DNA from: 2-02-FULL-43-11-A sp964477065
GTDB lineage: Bacteria > Patescibacteriota > Microgenomatia > UBA1406 > HO2-37-13b
Direction of reading: 5' to 3'
Assembly (NCBI GenBank): GCA_964477065.1
Contig: CAYZCU010000008.1
Coordinates: 1-37,248, forward strand
DNA length: 37,248 nt
This document shows, in pieces, positions 16,501 through 24,998 of this stretch (the stretch's first letter is position 1; each line of letters begins with the position of its first letter). The notes under the pieces were generated by a model. It was given only the letters and a program-made list of their open reading frames with translations. It did not search any database and had not been told where the DNA came from. The position numbers and the translations under genes are program-made.

Positions 16501-16504
16501 TCAC

Positions 16505-16927
16505 ATGGCAAAAAAGATCAAATCACAATTCAAATTGAACTTGCAAGCAGGTGCAGCAACACCAGCTCCTCCTGTTGGACCAGTTTTAGGTCAGCACGGT
16601 GTGCCAATTATGGATTTTGTGAAGCAATACAACGATGCTACTGCTGATAAACGAGGTCAAGTGATTCCTGTTATTGTCACCGTCTATGAAGATAAGACAT
16701 TTACCTTCATAACAAAGTTACCACCTGTCGCAGAGCTGATCAAACAAAAGGCTGGTATTAAGGCTGGATCAGGTAAAACAGGTCGTGAAACATTAGCGAC
16801 ACTCACACAAGAGCAAGTAAAAGAAATAGCACAAGATAAAATGGCAGATCTGAACGCCTACACTGTCGAAGCTGCTATGAAAGTTGTTGAAGGAACAGCC
16901 CGATCAATGGGCGTCAAAGTTGCATAA
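16505..16927 (+). CDS. rplK: 50S ribosomal protein L11
   Basis: L11 forms the GTPase-associated stalk base on 23S rRNA. The 140-residue product has the normal length and signature: N-terminal FKLNLQAGAATPAPPVGPVLGQHG, then a C-terminal rRNA-binding domain (GSGKTGRETLATLTQEQVKE ... AAMKVVEGTARSMGV). It starts 4 bases after nusG with no Shine-Dalgarno, so it is probably translated by coupling. Confidence 0.96.
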   Translation: MAKKIKSQFKLNLQAGAATPAPPVGPVLGQHGVPIMDFVKQYNDATADKRGQVIPVIVTVYEDKTFTFITKLPPVAELIKQKAGIKAGSGKTGRETLATLTQEQVKEIAQDKMADLNAYTVEAAMKVVEGTARSMGVKVA

Positions 16928-16945
16928 TCATTATTTAATAATCAC

Positions 16946-17782
16946 ATGGGAAAAATCAGACTCAAAACACTCGGAGATGATGAACAGGAGCAACTCGAAG
17001 TTGCTGTTGCACAAAAGCGCCGAGCAGTAAAAAAAGAAAAGAAGGGAGAAGCTATGCCTGAAAAAGTCGAGGCTGTTGCTCCGGAGGTTGTGTCTGAAGA
17101 TCCGGTGGTTGTGTCTCATGATGTAACGACAGAAGTTCCTGAAGAAAGTAAGACTGCAGTATCAGCAAAAAAAGCAAAAGGCTCATCTTCTAAGAAAACA
17201 TTTGGAAAAAATGCCCTTAAAGCTCAAAAACTCACGGATCGAACAAAAAAAGTATCTCTTGAAACAGCTGTCAAGCTTCTCAAAGAGATGAAATATGCAA
17301 AGTTTGATGAAACAGTCGAGGTTCATGTGAACATCAAGGAAATGGGATTGAAGGGTGACGTCACACTTCCACACGGAACAGGCAAAGAGGTTCGAGCAGT
17401 CATCGCTGACGAAAAAGTACTCAAGGAAATTGGTGATGGCGTCTTTAACTTTGATATTTTGATCACCACACCTGCATTCATGTCACAGCTTGTGCCATTT
17501 GCACGCGTTTTGGGTCCAAAAGGACTTATGCCAAATCCTAAAACGGGAACTGTTACTGATAAACCTGAAGAGGCAATGAAAAAATTCAAAGGGGGATCAG
17601 TTAACTTCAAATCTGAGCCGAAAGCCCCAATTATTCACCAAGCTGTTGGTAAGATGTCTTTTAAAGATGATCAACTTGTTGAAAATATCTCAGCATTTAT
17701 TGGTGCCGTTTCCAAGAAAAACATTGTGTCTGCATATGTGTCAGGGACAATGACTCCATCTGTCCAAATCGAGGTAGCATAA
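16946..17782 (+). CDS. rplA: 50S ribosomal protein L1 with N-terminal extension
   Basis: L1 forms the mobile L1 stalk that helps release tRNA from the E site, and in many bacteria represses its own operon. The C-terminal 190 residues are a normal L1: KKVSLETAVKLLKEMKYAKF, then VLGPKGLMPNPKTGTVT and the final FIGAVSKKN...GTMTPSVQIEVA. About 80 residues are added at the N-terminus: a MGKIRLKTLGDDEQ start, then a Lys/Glu/Val/Ala-rich low-complexity linker. Extensions of this kind are known in CPR L1 proteins; their purpose is unclear. No Shine-Dalgarno is seen. Last gene of the operon; rplJ and rplL do not follow, since convergent glyA ends 18 bases downstream. Confidence 0.94.
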   Translation: MGKIRLKTLGDDEQEQLEVAVAQKRRAVKKEKKGEAMPEKVEAVAPEVVSEDPVVVSHDVTTEVPEESKTAVSAKKAKGSSSKKTFGKNALKAQKLTDRTKKVSLETAVKLLKEMKYAKFDETVEVHVNIKEMGLKGDVTLPHGTGKEVRAVIADEKVLKEIGDGVFNFDILITTPAFMSQLVPFARVLGPKGLMPNPKTGTVTDKPEEAMKKFKGGSVNFKSEPKAPIIHQAVGKMSFKDDQLVENISAFIGAVSKKNIVSAYVSGTMTPSVQIEVA

Positions 17783-17800
17783 GCGTCCGATCGCAGTTTT

Positions 17801-19105
17801 TTAGATCGGAAATTGGTCGCAGAGATTCTTCACGTCCGTAGCTATTTTAATGAGTCGAGGATGCTTCTGAATATCGTGTCGAAATGTCTTCATAAATGAG
17901 CTTTTATCTGATTGTTCTTTGGGAAGCTCGTAGTGGGCCATGAGGTCTATAACTTCAACAATCCACCCTCCGATACGCTTCATCTCGTCTTCACCCATCC
18001 CTCGTGTCGTGACAGCAGGCGTGCCAATCCTGATTCCTGAGGGATAAAAGGGCGGTTGGGGATCATGAGGCACTGCGTTGCGGTTGACGACTATCCCGGC
18101 CACTTCAAGTGCCTCAGCGACGATGTTTCCAACGAGGCCTCTGTCTTGGAGATCAATAATCATCAGATGATTATCCGTGCCACCAGTCACCAACGTGAGT
18201 CCTGCGTTGGCAAGTGTGTCGGAAAGTGTACGTGCATTTTTGATAACATCATGTGCGTATGTCTCAAATGCAGGTGTAGAGGCTTCTTCAAGTGCGATCG
18301 CGATTCCTGCAATAGTGTTGGCATGTGGACCACCTTGTAAACCGGGAAACACTGCACGATCTATCTTTTTTGCCATGTCAGGGTCACGCTCGAGTCCACG
18401 ATCAGTGACGAGAATAACTGCTCCGCGCGGACCGCGAAGTGTTTTGTGTGTTGTAAACATCACCACATCAGCATACGGGACAGGGCTCTCATATGCTCCG
18501 CCTGCAATAAGACCGGCAATGTGGGAAATATCTGCATGAAGGATAGTTCCACATTCATCTGCTAGTGTGCGCCATGCCTGCCAATCGAACGACCGTGGAT
18601 ATGCTGTTGTGCCAACGGTGATAATCTTTGGTTTATGGGTGCGAGCAAGCTCAGCGATCGCCTCCATGTCTAAAATGCCGTTTTTATCCACATCATATTG
18701 TACAGACGTGAAATATTTACCCGAAAAAGTGATGTCTGGGTGGCCGTGTGTCAAATGTCCTCCTGCAGAAAGCTTGAGGCCCATGATGGTATCTCCATGT
18801 TGAAGGAGTCCAAAGTATATGGCGGAATTTGCGGGGGAGCCTGAATACGGTTGAACATTTGCATGGGGCACATGGAAAAGCTTTTTTGCAAGATCCTGAG
18901 CACGAATTTCTATTTCATCAATGAAGGTATTGCCCTGGTAGTAGCGAGCATGGGGATATCCCTCTGCATATTTATTTGAAAGAACTGAGCCAACTGCCAT
19001 GCGCACATTTTGTGACGTATGATTTTCGGACGGGATAAGCATCAACGTGTCACGTTGGCGCATTTCTTCCTGAGAAATAAGATCATATATACTCGTATCT
19101 TGCAT
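17801..19105 (-). CDS. glyA: Serine hydroxymethyltransferase
   Basis: GlyA is a PLP enzyme that converts serine and tetrahydrofolate to glycine and methylene-tetrahydrofolate, supplying one-carbon units. The 434-residue product has family length and motifs: NKYAEGYPHARYYQGN near 44-59, YSGSPANSAIY near 87, HADISHIAGLI at 190-200 (Asp192 and His195 contact PLP), the PLP lysine K221 in TTHKTLRGPRGA, and FPGLQGGPH. The opening LIPSENHTS differs from the common LIASENF. The ATG at 19105 lies 8 bases after a TATAAT. It is divergent from the HEPN-like gene with only 22 bases between starts, and convergent with rplA. Confidence 0.95.
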   Translation of the reverse strand: MQDTSIYDLISQEEMRQRDTLMLIPSENHTSQNVRMAVGSVLSNKYAEGYPHARYYQGNTFIDEIEIRAQDLAKKLFHVPHANVQPYSGSPANSAIYFGLLQHGDTIMGLKLSAGGHLTHGHPDITFSGKYFTSVQYDVDKNGILDMEAIAELARTHKPKIITVGTTAYPRSFDWQAWRTLADECGTILHADISHIAGLIAGGAYESPVPYADVVMFTTHKTLRGPRGAVILVTDRGLERDPDMAKKIDRAVFPGLQGGPHANTIAGIAIALEEASTPAFETYAHDVIKNARTLSDTLANAGLTLVTGGTDNHLMIIDLQDRGLVGNIVAEALEVAGIVVNRNAVPHDPQPPFYPSGIRIGTPAVTTRGMGEDEMKRIGGWIVEVIDLMAHYELPKEQSDKSSFMKTFRHDIQKHPRLIKIATDVKNLCDQFPI

Positions 19106-19113
19106 AGTAAGAT

Positions 19114-19121
19114 ATTATACT
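19114..19121. promoter_or_regulatory. Overlapping bidirectional -10 element between glyA and the HEPN-like gene
   Basis: The 8 bases ATTATACT read as TATAAT on the minus strand (19119-19114) and TATACT on the plus strand (19116-19121). The ATGs lie 8 bases away on the minus side (19105) and 6 on the plus side (19128). Both transcripts would be leaderless or nearly so, and polymerase could serve only one direction at a time. Confidence 0.55.
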
Positions 19122-19127
19122 ATACCT

Positions 19128-19688
19128 ATGTTACGCGACGATTCACCCCTCATCGGCTATCTACCGCAGGATCAAATGGATCTGATTAAACAGGGTTATT
19201 ATGTGCTTGAGTTTATCCTTGAAGATCGAGAGAAAAAATTTGAAGATTATTCGTTTGTTGTTTTCCCTTTTGCAAAAGCCTATGAGGGATTTTTGAAAAA
19301 AATATTCCTTGATGCTGGGTACATAACGCGCGAAGATTATTTATCGAAACATTTTCGCATCGGTCGCGTGATGTCCCCTCATCTCAAACATAAACTTCGT
19401 AAAGAATCTGTGTATGGCAAGATCTGCGAAAGTGTTGGTTGTGAGTTGAGTGAAGAAATTTGGAACACATGGACATTTGCACGTAATCAGGTTTTTCATT
19501 TCTTTCCAGAAAATGTCCGGTCGTTAACTCTTCAAGAAGCGCAGGATTTGATTGAGGCTCTTATTTTGAATATGGAGCATGTGGTTATGGAGGTCCAAAT
19601 TCAGAACGTCCGTACACGCCTTAGTAGATTATCTGAGGCGGAAGTAAAAAAACTCAAGAGCGAGAAAAAAACGCTTGAGGTGGTCTAA
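19128..19688 (+). CDS. HEPN-like protein, RnlA-related (possible RNase or toxin)
   Basis: The 186-residue product is largely helical. It contains VVFPFAKAYEGFLKKIFLDA (45-63), resembling a core helix of the RNase LS toxin RnlA family. It also has FARNQVFHFF (118-126), with R119-N-x3-H124, the R-x4-6-H active-site pattern of HEPN ribonucleases. The C-terminus is a charged, Lys-rich coiled segment. No antitoxin-like partner gene lies next to it: the upstream neighbour is divergent glyA and trpS follows after 170 bases. It may be an RNase, a toxin with an unlinked antitoxin, or a non-catalytic HEPN scaffold. The motif is seen; activity is inferred. Confidence 0.6.
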   Translation: MLRDDSPLIGYLPQDQMDLIKQGYYVLEFILEDREKKFEDYSFVVFPFAKAYEGFLKKIFLDAGYITREDYLSKHFRIGRVMSPHLKHKLRKESVYGKICESVGCELSEEIWNTWTFARNQVFHFFPENVRSLTLQEAQDLIEALILNMEHVVMEVQIQNVRTRLSRLSEAEVKKLKSEKKTLEVV

Positions 19689-19822
19689 TGAACTGGGATT
19701 AGAGCTGACGTTATATTTATGACGATCGAGTGAGCGTGGGGATGGTGAAGCGAAGAGGGGATGGATCAAGTGAACTCATACCTCGTGGAGGTTGGGTGGG
19801 TTGAAATTCGATGTGTGTTGTC

Positions 19823-19851
19823 TTGTGAATTTAGCGTGTGCATGCTATGAT
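19823..19851 (+). promoter_or_regulatory. Promoter of trpS
   Basis: TTGTGA (19823-19828), a 17-base spacer and TATGAT (19846-19851) end 9 bases before the ATG at 19861. The start would leave 2-3 untranslated bases, so the message is nearly leaderless. The rest of the 170-base gap after the HEPN-like gene is G-rich and shows nothing else. Confidence 0.55.
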
Positions 19852-19860
19852 TCTTGTATT

Positions 19861-20868
19861 ATGTCACCAGATTCATCCATGCGACGAGTTCTCACAGGTA
19901 TTCAACCATCTGGGGCTTTGCATCTTGGTAACTATGTTGCTGTCATGCTTCCATTAGTAGAGCTTCAAAACAGCTCCAGCGATAAATCGTGCATATTTTC
20001 CATAGTTGACCTCCATGCGATAACTGTTGCGCAAGATCCGGATGAACTTCGTCATACTGCGCTTGATTTGACAGCATGGATGCTTGCATCAGGCATTGAT
20101 GAAAAGAAAGTTATTCTCTTCCAACAATCACACAATCCAGACCACGCTCAGCTTATGTGGATCTTGAGCTGTATGACACCAATGGGTTGGCTTGAGAGGA
20201 TGATCCAGTTTAAAGAAAAAAGTCAAAAGCAAGGTGAACGTACATCGACTGGATTATTTATGTATCCCGTTTTGATGGCTGCTGACATATTACTTTACAG
20301 TCCTCATGAAGTACCTGTGGGGGATGATCAGATTCAGCATATGGAATTAGCGCGAGATATTGTTAAGCGCTTTAACACACAATATGGGGAGGTTTTCAGA
20401 GAGCCTCAAGGTGTTATCAAACAACACACAGCTCGGCTGATGAGTCTCCAAGATCCCACAAAAAAAATGAGTAAATCAGATGAAAATAAAAATGGCGTTA
20501 TCAATCTTAACGACAGTGCAGATATCATTCGATCGAAAATTAAACGTGCAGTTACCGATTCTGGATCTGAAATTCGAGTGGCTCCAGATAAGCCAGCTGT
20601 TTCACAGCTTATACATCTTTATGCACAGCTTTCTGGTCAAAGCGTGCAGGAAATCGAACGTACATATATCGGTAAGCAGTATGGGGAGTTTAAATCTGAC
20701 CTCGCAGAAGTCATGGTGAGTGCGCTGGCACCAGTTCAGAAGCGCCATGACGAGCTTATGTCCGATCCGCAGTATCTTCACGAGATTCTTGACGCTGGGC
20801 TTGAGAAAGCACGAGCAATTTCAAGCAAGAAACTTGAAGAAGTGATGCGTGCTGTTGGTCTGCTCTAA
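19861..20868 (+). CDS. trpS: Tryptophanyl-tRNA synthetase
   Basis: TrpRS charges tRNA-Trp. From the ATG at 19861 the product has 335 residues, normal for a class I bacterial TrpRS. The motifs are RRVLTGIQPSGALHLGNYVA (HIGH-type, near 8-27), SIVDLHAITV, MYPVLMAADILLY, VGDDQIQHMELARDI and the KMSKS loop (KKMSKSDENKNG). An upstream in-frame ATG at 19792 would add 23 residues but lies before the promoter and matches nothing in the family. The gene is separated from leuS by 30 bases that contain the leuS -10 box. Confidence 0.95.
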   Translation: MSPDSSMRRVLTGIQPSGALHLGNYVAVMLPLVELQNSSSDKSCIFSIVDLHAITVAQDPDELRHTALDLTAWMLASGIDEKKVILFQQSHNPDHAQLMWILSCMTPMGWLERMIQFKEKSQKQGERTSTGLFMYPVLMAADILLYSPHEVPVGDDQIQHMELARDIVKRFNTQYGEVFREPQGVIKQHTARLMSLQDPTKKMSKSDENKNGVINLNDSADIIRSKIKRAVTDSGSEIRVAPDKPAVSQLIHLYAQLSGQSVQEIERTYIGKQYGEFKSDLAEVMVSALAPVQKRHDELMSDPQYLHEILDAGLEKARAISSKKLEEVMRAVGLL

Positions 20869-20883
20869 GCAATAACTTTCTGG

Positions 20884-20891
20884 TGTATAAT
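20884..20891 (+). promoter_or_regulatory. -10 box (TG-TATAAT) of leuS
   Basis: A perfect TATAAT (20886-20891), preceded by TG, ends 7 bases before the ATG at 20899. The expected transcription start coincides with the ATG. No -35 matches well. Confidence 0.55.
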
Positions 20892-20898
20892 TACTTGC

Positions 20899-23739
20899 AT
20901 GAACGCACAGACATCTCCTAACCAGGCGCCTCGGTTTGACCCAGCTGTCATTGAAAGCACGATGCGGGAGTGGTGGGCTCAGCATCAGACCTACAAGACA
21001 CCTGATCTTACGAATAAAGATCAAAAATCGTACGTACTTGTTATGTTCCCATATCCTTCTGGAGATGGCTTACACACTGGTCACGCTCGTGTGTATACGG
21101 GCACAGACATTTTGGCTCGTTTTTATCGCATGCAAGGGAAATCTGTTCTGTATCCAATGGGCTGGGATGCGTTCGGGCTTCCAGCTGAAAATGCAGCTAT
21201 CAAAAAAAAGACAAATCCTCAGGAACTTGTCCCCGTTAATATTGCCAATTTCAAACGTCAGTTTGATTTGTTAGGAATGTCATTTGACTGGGAAAAGGAA
21301 ATTAATACTACTGATCCAAACTACTATGCAATAACGCAATCGTTATTTATTACGTTTTACACGCGCGGATTGCTCTACAAAAAAGATACGCCTGTGTATT
21401 ATTGTCCACAGTGTAAAACAGGATTAGCACAAGAGGAGATTCAAGGGAATGGAACACATGAACGATGTGGCACGATTGTTGAAAAACGCAATCTTCCGCA
21501 GTGGATATTCCGTATACAAGAATATGCAGATAGTTTATTGCAGGGCCTCAAAGATCTTGATTGGCCAAAAGGCATTATTGAAATGCAAAAAAATTGGATT
21601 GGGAAAAAGGAGGGGATGAACATTAGCTATCCACTTTGTGATAAACAGGGTGGAGACATCGGGGAGTCTGTGACATGTTTTACAACCCGACCTGAGACAA
21701 ACTTTGGTGCAAGTTGTATAGTCCTTGCTCCAGAGCACTCGTTTGTGAAGAGGCTTGTTGCAGGTGATGTATCTGCACAGAATGAGGCTTCACATAAAGA
21801 TATCTGTGAATATGTAGAAACGGCACTTCGCAAAACAGAACGTGAACGAATGGCCGAAGAAAAAACGAAAACGGGTGTCTTTACGGGCTACTATGCGGTA
21901 AATCGCTTGAACGGAGAAAAGCTCCCTGTATGGATCTCAGACTTTGTTTTAGTGAACGTTGGTTCAGGAGCTGTTGTATGCGTTCCGGCGCATGATAAGC
22001 GAGACTTCGCATTCGCTGCTAAGTTCAATCTACCAGTGAAAAGAGTCATTGAAGGCCCTGATGGAAACAGATCTGATATTACTGAATTGGCTCACGTTCA
22101 TGAAGGATCAGGCAAAATAATGAACTCTGATTTCCTTGATACTATGGACAGCGAGGATGCTGTTGAGAAAATTCAGACCTTTTTGACTGAGCATACGTAC
22201 GGTAATGCAGAAACAACCTATCATCTTCGCGATTGGATATTCAGTCGTCAGCGATATTGGGGGGAACCAATACCTATGGTCTACTGTGAAATATGTGCAC
22301 ATAACAATATCAGCTATTGGGATACAGCAGAAGGGAAAGATATGTATTTGGGGCTCAAGAACAACCCATCTGACGAGAAGTTTAAGCACATGATCAAGGA
22401 ATCACAGGATAAAATGCCAGGGTGGTTTCCACTTTCTCGCGACGAGTTGCCACTCAAACTCCCCATTGTTGAGTCATATGAGCCTACTGAGTCAGGTGCG
22501 TCTCCCTTATCCAATCTCCCTGAGTGGGTAGAAACAACCTGTCCTCACTGCGGGGCATCAGCACAGCGTGAAACTGATACAATGCCTAACTGGGCAGGCT
22601 CATGCTGGTACTATCTTGCATATCCAATTGCGGAAGCCATTCGCGCAGGGAAGGCAGATATCCAATCACCATTCACAGATGCGGTACAAAACACGATGCC
22701 TGTCGACTGGTATATTGGTGGGGCAGAGCATGCGGTTTTGCATCTTTTGTATGCACGCTTCTGGATGCACGTGCTCAACGATTTAGGCTCAGTGACAGTC
22801 CGCGAGCCATTTAAAAGACTTCGCAATGTGGGGATGGTACAGGCAGAGGATGGACGAAAAATGAGTAAATCATGGGGTAATGTCATAAATCCTGATGATG
22901 TCATCGGTGAGTACGGAGCAGATGCGCTCAGAGTATACGAAATGTTTATGGCTCCATTCAGCCAAGAGATTGCCTGGTCAACCCAAACCCTACAAGGTGC
23001 GTATCGCTTCATAAGGCGCATATGGCAGATATATAATAACACTGCCAAAATAACAAATATGCCTTCAGATGAAACATCTGAGGTTGTCCGTGAGCTCCAA
23101 ATCTGCGTCCGCAAAATATCCAAAGATATTACTGACGTGAAATTTAATACTCCTATCTCTTCTATGATGACATTGCTTAATGTTTGGGAGCAGGAGGGTC
23201 AAAAGCTTACGCAGGGCCATGCAAAAGACTTTTTGAAGCTTCTCGCGCCATTTGCCCCCTACATAACTGACTATCTGTGGATGCATATTTTTAGTGAAAA
23301 GGAGTCAATCCATGTTTCTTCATGGCCTATTGTTGAAGAAGCTACTGAACTGGAGACGATGATCAAGTTGCCTGTACAGATAAATGGCAAGGTTCGAGAT
23401 GTAATCTCTGTATCGTCATTGGTATCTCAGGATGAGGCTCTAGAAAAAGCTCTAGCTTCAGAGAAAATTCAGAAGTGGTTGCCCTCAAAGTATACAAATG
23501 TGTACGTCAAAGGGATAATTTTGAATATTGTTGGCAAGAAAGACGTGGGCCCGGAGGGATTCGAACCCACAACCAATTCCTTAAAAGGGAACTGCTCTAC
23601 CATTGAGCTACAGGCCCTTGCATCCATCAAAACGGATGAAGTTAGCATATTGTATCATAGTTTTTTGTCACGTTCATCTTTTTTTTGCACAACAAATCCT
23701 GTACAATACCCCAATGCAAACCTACTCGTATGTTCTTAA
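20899..23739 (+). CDS. leuS: Leucyl-tRNA synthetase with a 64-residue read-through tail
   Basis: LeuRS charges tRNA-Leu. The first about 882 residues form a complete enzyme: FPYPSGDGLHTGHAR near 50-64 (HIGH-type HTGH), the CP1 editing region with TTRPETNFGA, the DWIFSRQRYWGEPIP segment, cysteine pairs (CPQC, CPHC), WYIGGAEHAVLHLLYARF, KMSKS at 654-658 and a C-terminal domain ending KGIILNIVGKKD. Family members normally stop about here. This frame continues from residue 883 through the antisense strand of tRNA-Lys (23546-23617), giving the peptide GPEGFEPTTNSLKG, and ends at 23739 inside the M16 peptidase gene. The tail has no homology value and may be non-functional; a lost stop or base error could also explain it. 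Confidence 0.93.
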   Translation: MNAQTSPNQAPRFDPAVIESTMREWWAQHQTYKTPDLTNKDQKSYVLVMFPYPSGDGLHTGHARVYTGTDILARFYRMQGKSVLYPMGWDAFGLPAENAAIKKKTNPQELVPVNIANFKRQFDLLGMSFDWEKEINTTDPNYYAITQSLFITFYTRGLLYKKDTPVYYCPQCKTGLAQEEIQGNGTHERCGTIVEKRNLPQWIFRIQEYADSLLQGLKDLDWPKGIIEMQKNWIGKKEGMNISYPLCDKQGGDIGESVTCFTTRPETNFGASCIVLAPEHSFVKRLVAGDVSAQNEASHKDICEYVETALRKTERERMAEEKTKTGVFTGYYAVNRLNGEKLPVWISDFVLVNVGSGAVVCVPAHDKRDFAFAAKFNLPVKRVIEGPDGNRSDITELAHVHEGSGKIMNSDFLDTMDSEDAVEKIQTFLTEHTYGNAETTYHLRDWIFSRQRYWGEPIPMVYCEICAHNNISYWDTAEGKDMYLGLKNNPSDEKFKHMIKESQDKMPGWFPLSRDELPLKLPIVESYEPTESGASPLSNLPEWVETTCPHCGASAQRETDTMPNWAGSCWYYLAYPIAEAIRAGKADIQSPFTDAVQNTMPVDWYIGGAEHAVLHLLYARFWMHVLNDLGSVTVREPFKRLRNVGMVQAEDGRKMSKSWGNVINPDDVIGEYGADALRVYEMFMAPFSQEIAWSTQTLQGAYRFIRRIWQIYNNTAKITNMPSDETSEVVRELQICVRKISKDITDVKFNTPISSMMTLLNVWEQEGQKLTQGHAKDFLKLLAPFAPYITDYLWMHIFSEKESIHVSSWPIVEEATELETMIKLPVQINGKVRDVISVSSLVSQDEALEKALASEKIQKWLPSKYTNVYVKGIILNIVGKKDVGPEGFEPTTNSLKGNCSTIELQALASIKTDEVSILYHSFLSRSSFFCTTNPVQYPNANLLVCS
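23546..23617 (-). tRNA. tRNA-Lys (anticodon UUU)
   Basis: The minus strand reads GGGCCTG, TA, D-arm GCTC/GAGC with an AATGGTA loop, anticodon stem GTTCC/GGAAT with loop CTTTTAA (anticodon TTT), variable loop TGGTT, T-arm GTGGG-TTCGAAT-CCCTC and acceptor CGGGCCC plus A. All stems pair, apart from a T-T mismatch in the T-arm and G-T pairs. CCA is not encoded. It lies antisense within the leuS reading frame. Confidence 0.92.
23649..23657 (-). promoter_or_regulatory. Extended -10 (TGA-TACAAT) for tRNA-Lys
   Basis: On the minus strand TGA then TACAAT (23654-23649) would start transcription near 23642, about 25 bases before the mature tRNA. No clear -35. It also lies inside the leuS read-through tail on the other strand. 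Confidence 0.4.
23702..23707 (+). promoter_or_regulatory. -10 box (TACAAT) of the M16 peptidase gene
   Basis: TACAAT, preceded by TG, ends 6 bases before the ATG at 23714, the same near-leaderless spacing as at other genes here. It lies within the last codons of the leuS frame. Confidence 0.45.
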
Positions 23740-24994
23740 AAATGGCCTGCGTATCATACTTATTGATACAAAAGCTTTTCCTTCAGTAACAACACTTCTT
23801 CTTGTCAAAGCCGGCTCGCGCTACGAAGATACAGAAAACAACGGCATCGCTCATTTTTTCGAGCATATGGCTTTTAAAGGAAGTAAAAAATACCCCAATG
23901 CTCAAGCGCTCGCAGAGATGATTGAGGGTCGTGGAGGAATATTCAATGCCTTTACCTCAGACGATCATACAGGATACTATGTAAAGGCCCCTGCTGTAGA
24001 TACAGACGTTGTTATAGACGTAATTGGGGATATGATTCAGCATCCACTTCTTGATCCAGAAGAAATTGAAAAGGAAAAAGGAGTTATTATTCAGGAGATG
24101 AACATGTATGAGGATATGCCAGGCAGAACGATCTATGAAATATTTGAAAATGTGCTTTTTGGAGACCATCCACTTGGATATAATATCATTGGAACAAAGA
24201 AATCAGTCACAGGGGCAACCCAAAAGACCTTTAAGGACTATATAGGGGAGTGGTATCACCCACAAAACGCAGTGCTTATCCTTGCTGGTGGGTTGACCTC
24301 TGATAGTGAGCGTACGCTTGATTACTATAAAGATGCTATCGAGAAGCGCTTTGCCCCATGGAAATCACATAAGACGCCTGACTTCTTGCGAGTGGACATC
24401 ACCCAAACAAAGCCAGCAGAGCGAATCAAATATAAAAAATCAGAACAAGCACATTTTTGCCTCGGATTTCGCACATTTGACAGCTTTGATGAGCGCAGGC
24501 ATGCTCTGACAGTCCTTTCAGCAGTACTGGGTATGGGTATGACGTCACGGCTTTTCAGAGAGGTCCGTGAGAAGAGAGGGTTATGCTACTCCGTGAGTAC
24601 ATTTACTGAGCACTATGATGATGCTGGATATATGGCTACGTATGCAGGTGTCGAACCAGACCTCGCTAAGGTCCAAGAGGCTGTTCATGTGATCATGCGG
24701 GAGCATGAGCAACTCAAACACGACCTCGTCCCACAGGATGAGCTTGATCGCGCCAAGGAGCTGATTAAAGGGCGATTTATTCTTTCAATGGAAGATACAT
24801 TTAATGTTGCAGCGCACTATGGTACAAAGGAGCTTTTTCATAATGAACTCTTTGATCTTGAGGACTACTTTGCCAAGATTGAAGCTATCACTGCTGAAGA
24901 TGTCAGAAACATTGCCAAGGAAGTATGTGTCCCACAGATGCGCAACTTTGCGCTGATAGGGCCTTTCAAAGGGGCAAAGATAGATTTTACTTAG
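23714..24994 (+). CDS. M16-family zinc peptidase (processing-peptidase-like)
   Basis: The 426-residue product carries the inverted zinc motif HFFEH at 47-51, with E128 exactly 76 residues after it (HxxEH-x76-E), inside KGVIIQEMN. Other features are the start YVLKNGLRIILID, GRGGIFNAFTSDDHTGYYVK and the C-terminal GMGMTSRLFREVREKRGLCY, all typical of bacterial M16B (PqqL/YmxG-like) enzymes. The protein has no signal peptide. M16 peptidases degrade small peptides or presequences; the substrate here is unknown. The start at 23714 is set by the -10 box and family N-termini; a longer frame from 23603 only reflects leuS and tRNA sequence. It ends 4 bases from the convergent Fic-like gene. Confidence 0.9.
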   Translation: MQTYSYVLKNGLRIILIDTKAFPSVTTLLLVKAGSRYEDTENNGIAHFFEHMAFKGSKKYPNAQALAEMIEGRGGIFNAFTSDDHTGYYVKAPAVDTDVVIDVIGDMIQHPLLDPEEIEKEKGVIIQEMNMYEDMPGRTIYEIFENVLFGDHPLGYNIIGTKKSVTGATQKTFKDYIGEWYHPQNAVLILAGGLTSDSERTLDYYKDAIEKRFAPWKSHKTPDFLRVDITQTKPAERIKYKKSEQAHFCLGFRTFDSFDERRHALTVLSAVLGMGMTSRLFREVREKRGLCYSVSTFTEHYDDAGYMATYAGVEPDLAKVQEAVHVIMREHEQLKHDLVPQDELDRAKELIKGRFILSMEDTFNVAAHYGTKELFHNELFDLEDYFAKIEAITAEDVRNIAKEVCVPQMRNFALIGPFKGAKIDFT

Positions 24995-24998
24995 GCTA

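Noticed and set aside
17786..17810. Terminator hairpin between rplA and glyA
   Set aside because: TCCGATC and GATCGGA pair, but the T-run lies in the loop and not after the stem, and the stem overlaps the glyA stop; not a normal intrinsic terminator.
23546..23739. The LeuRS tail containing GPEGFEPTT as a functional domain
   Set aside because: The peptide is the translation of antisense tRNA-Lys and is a known artefact pattern; kept only as a read-through observation.
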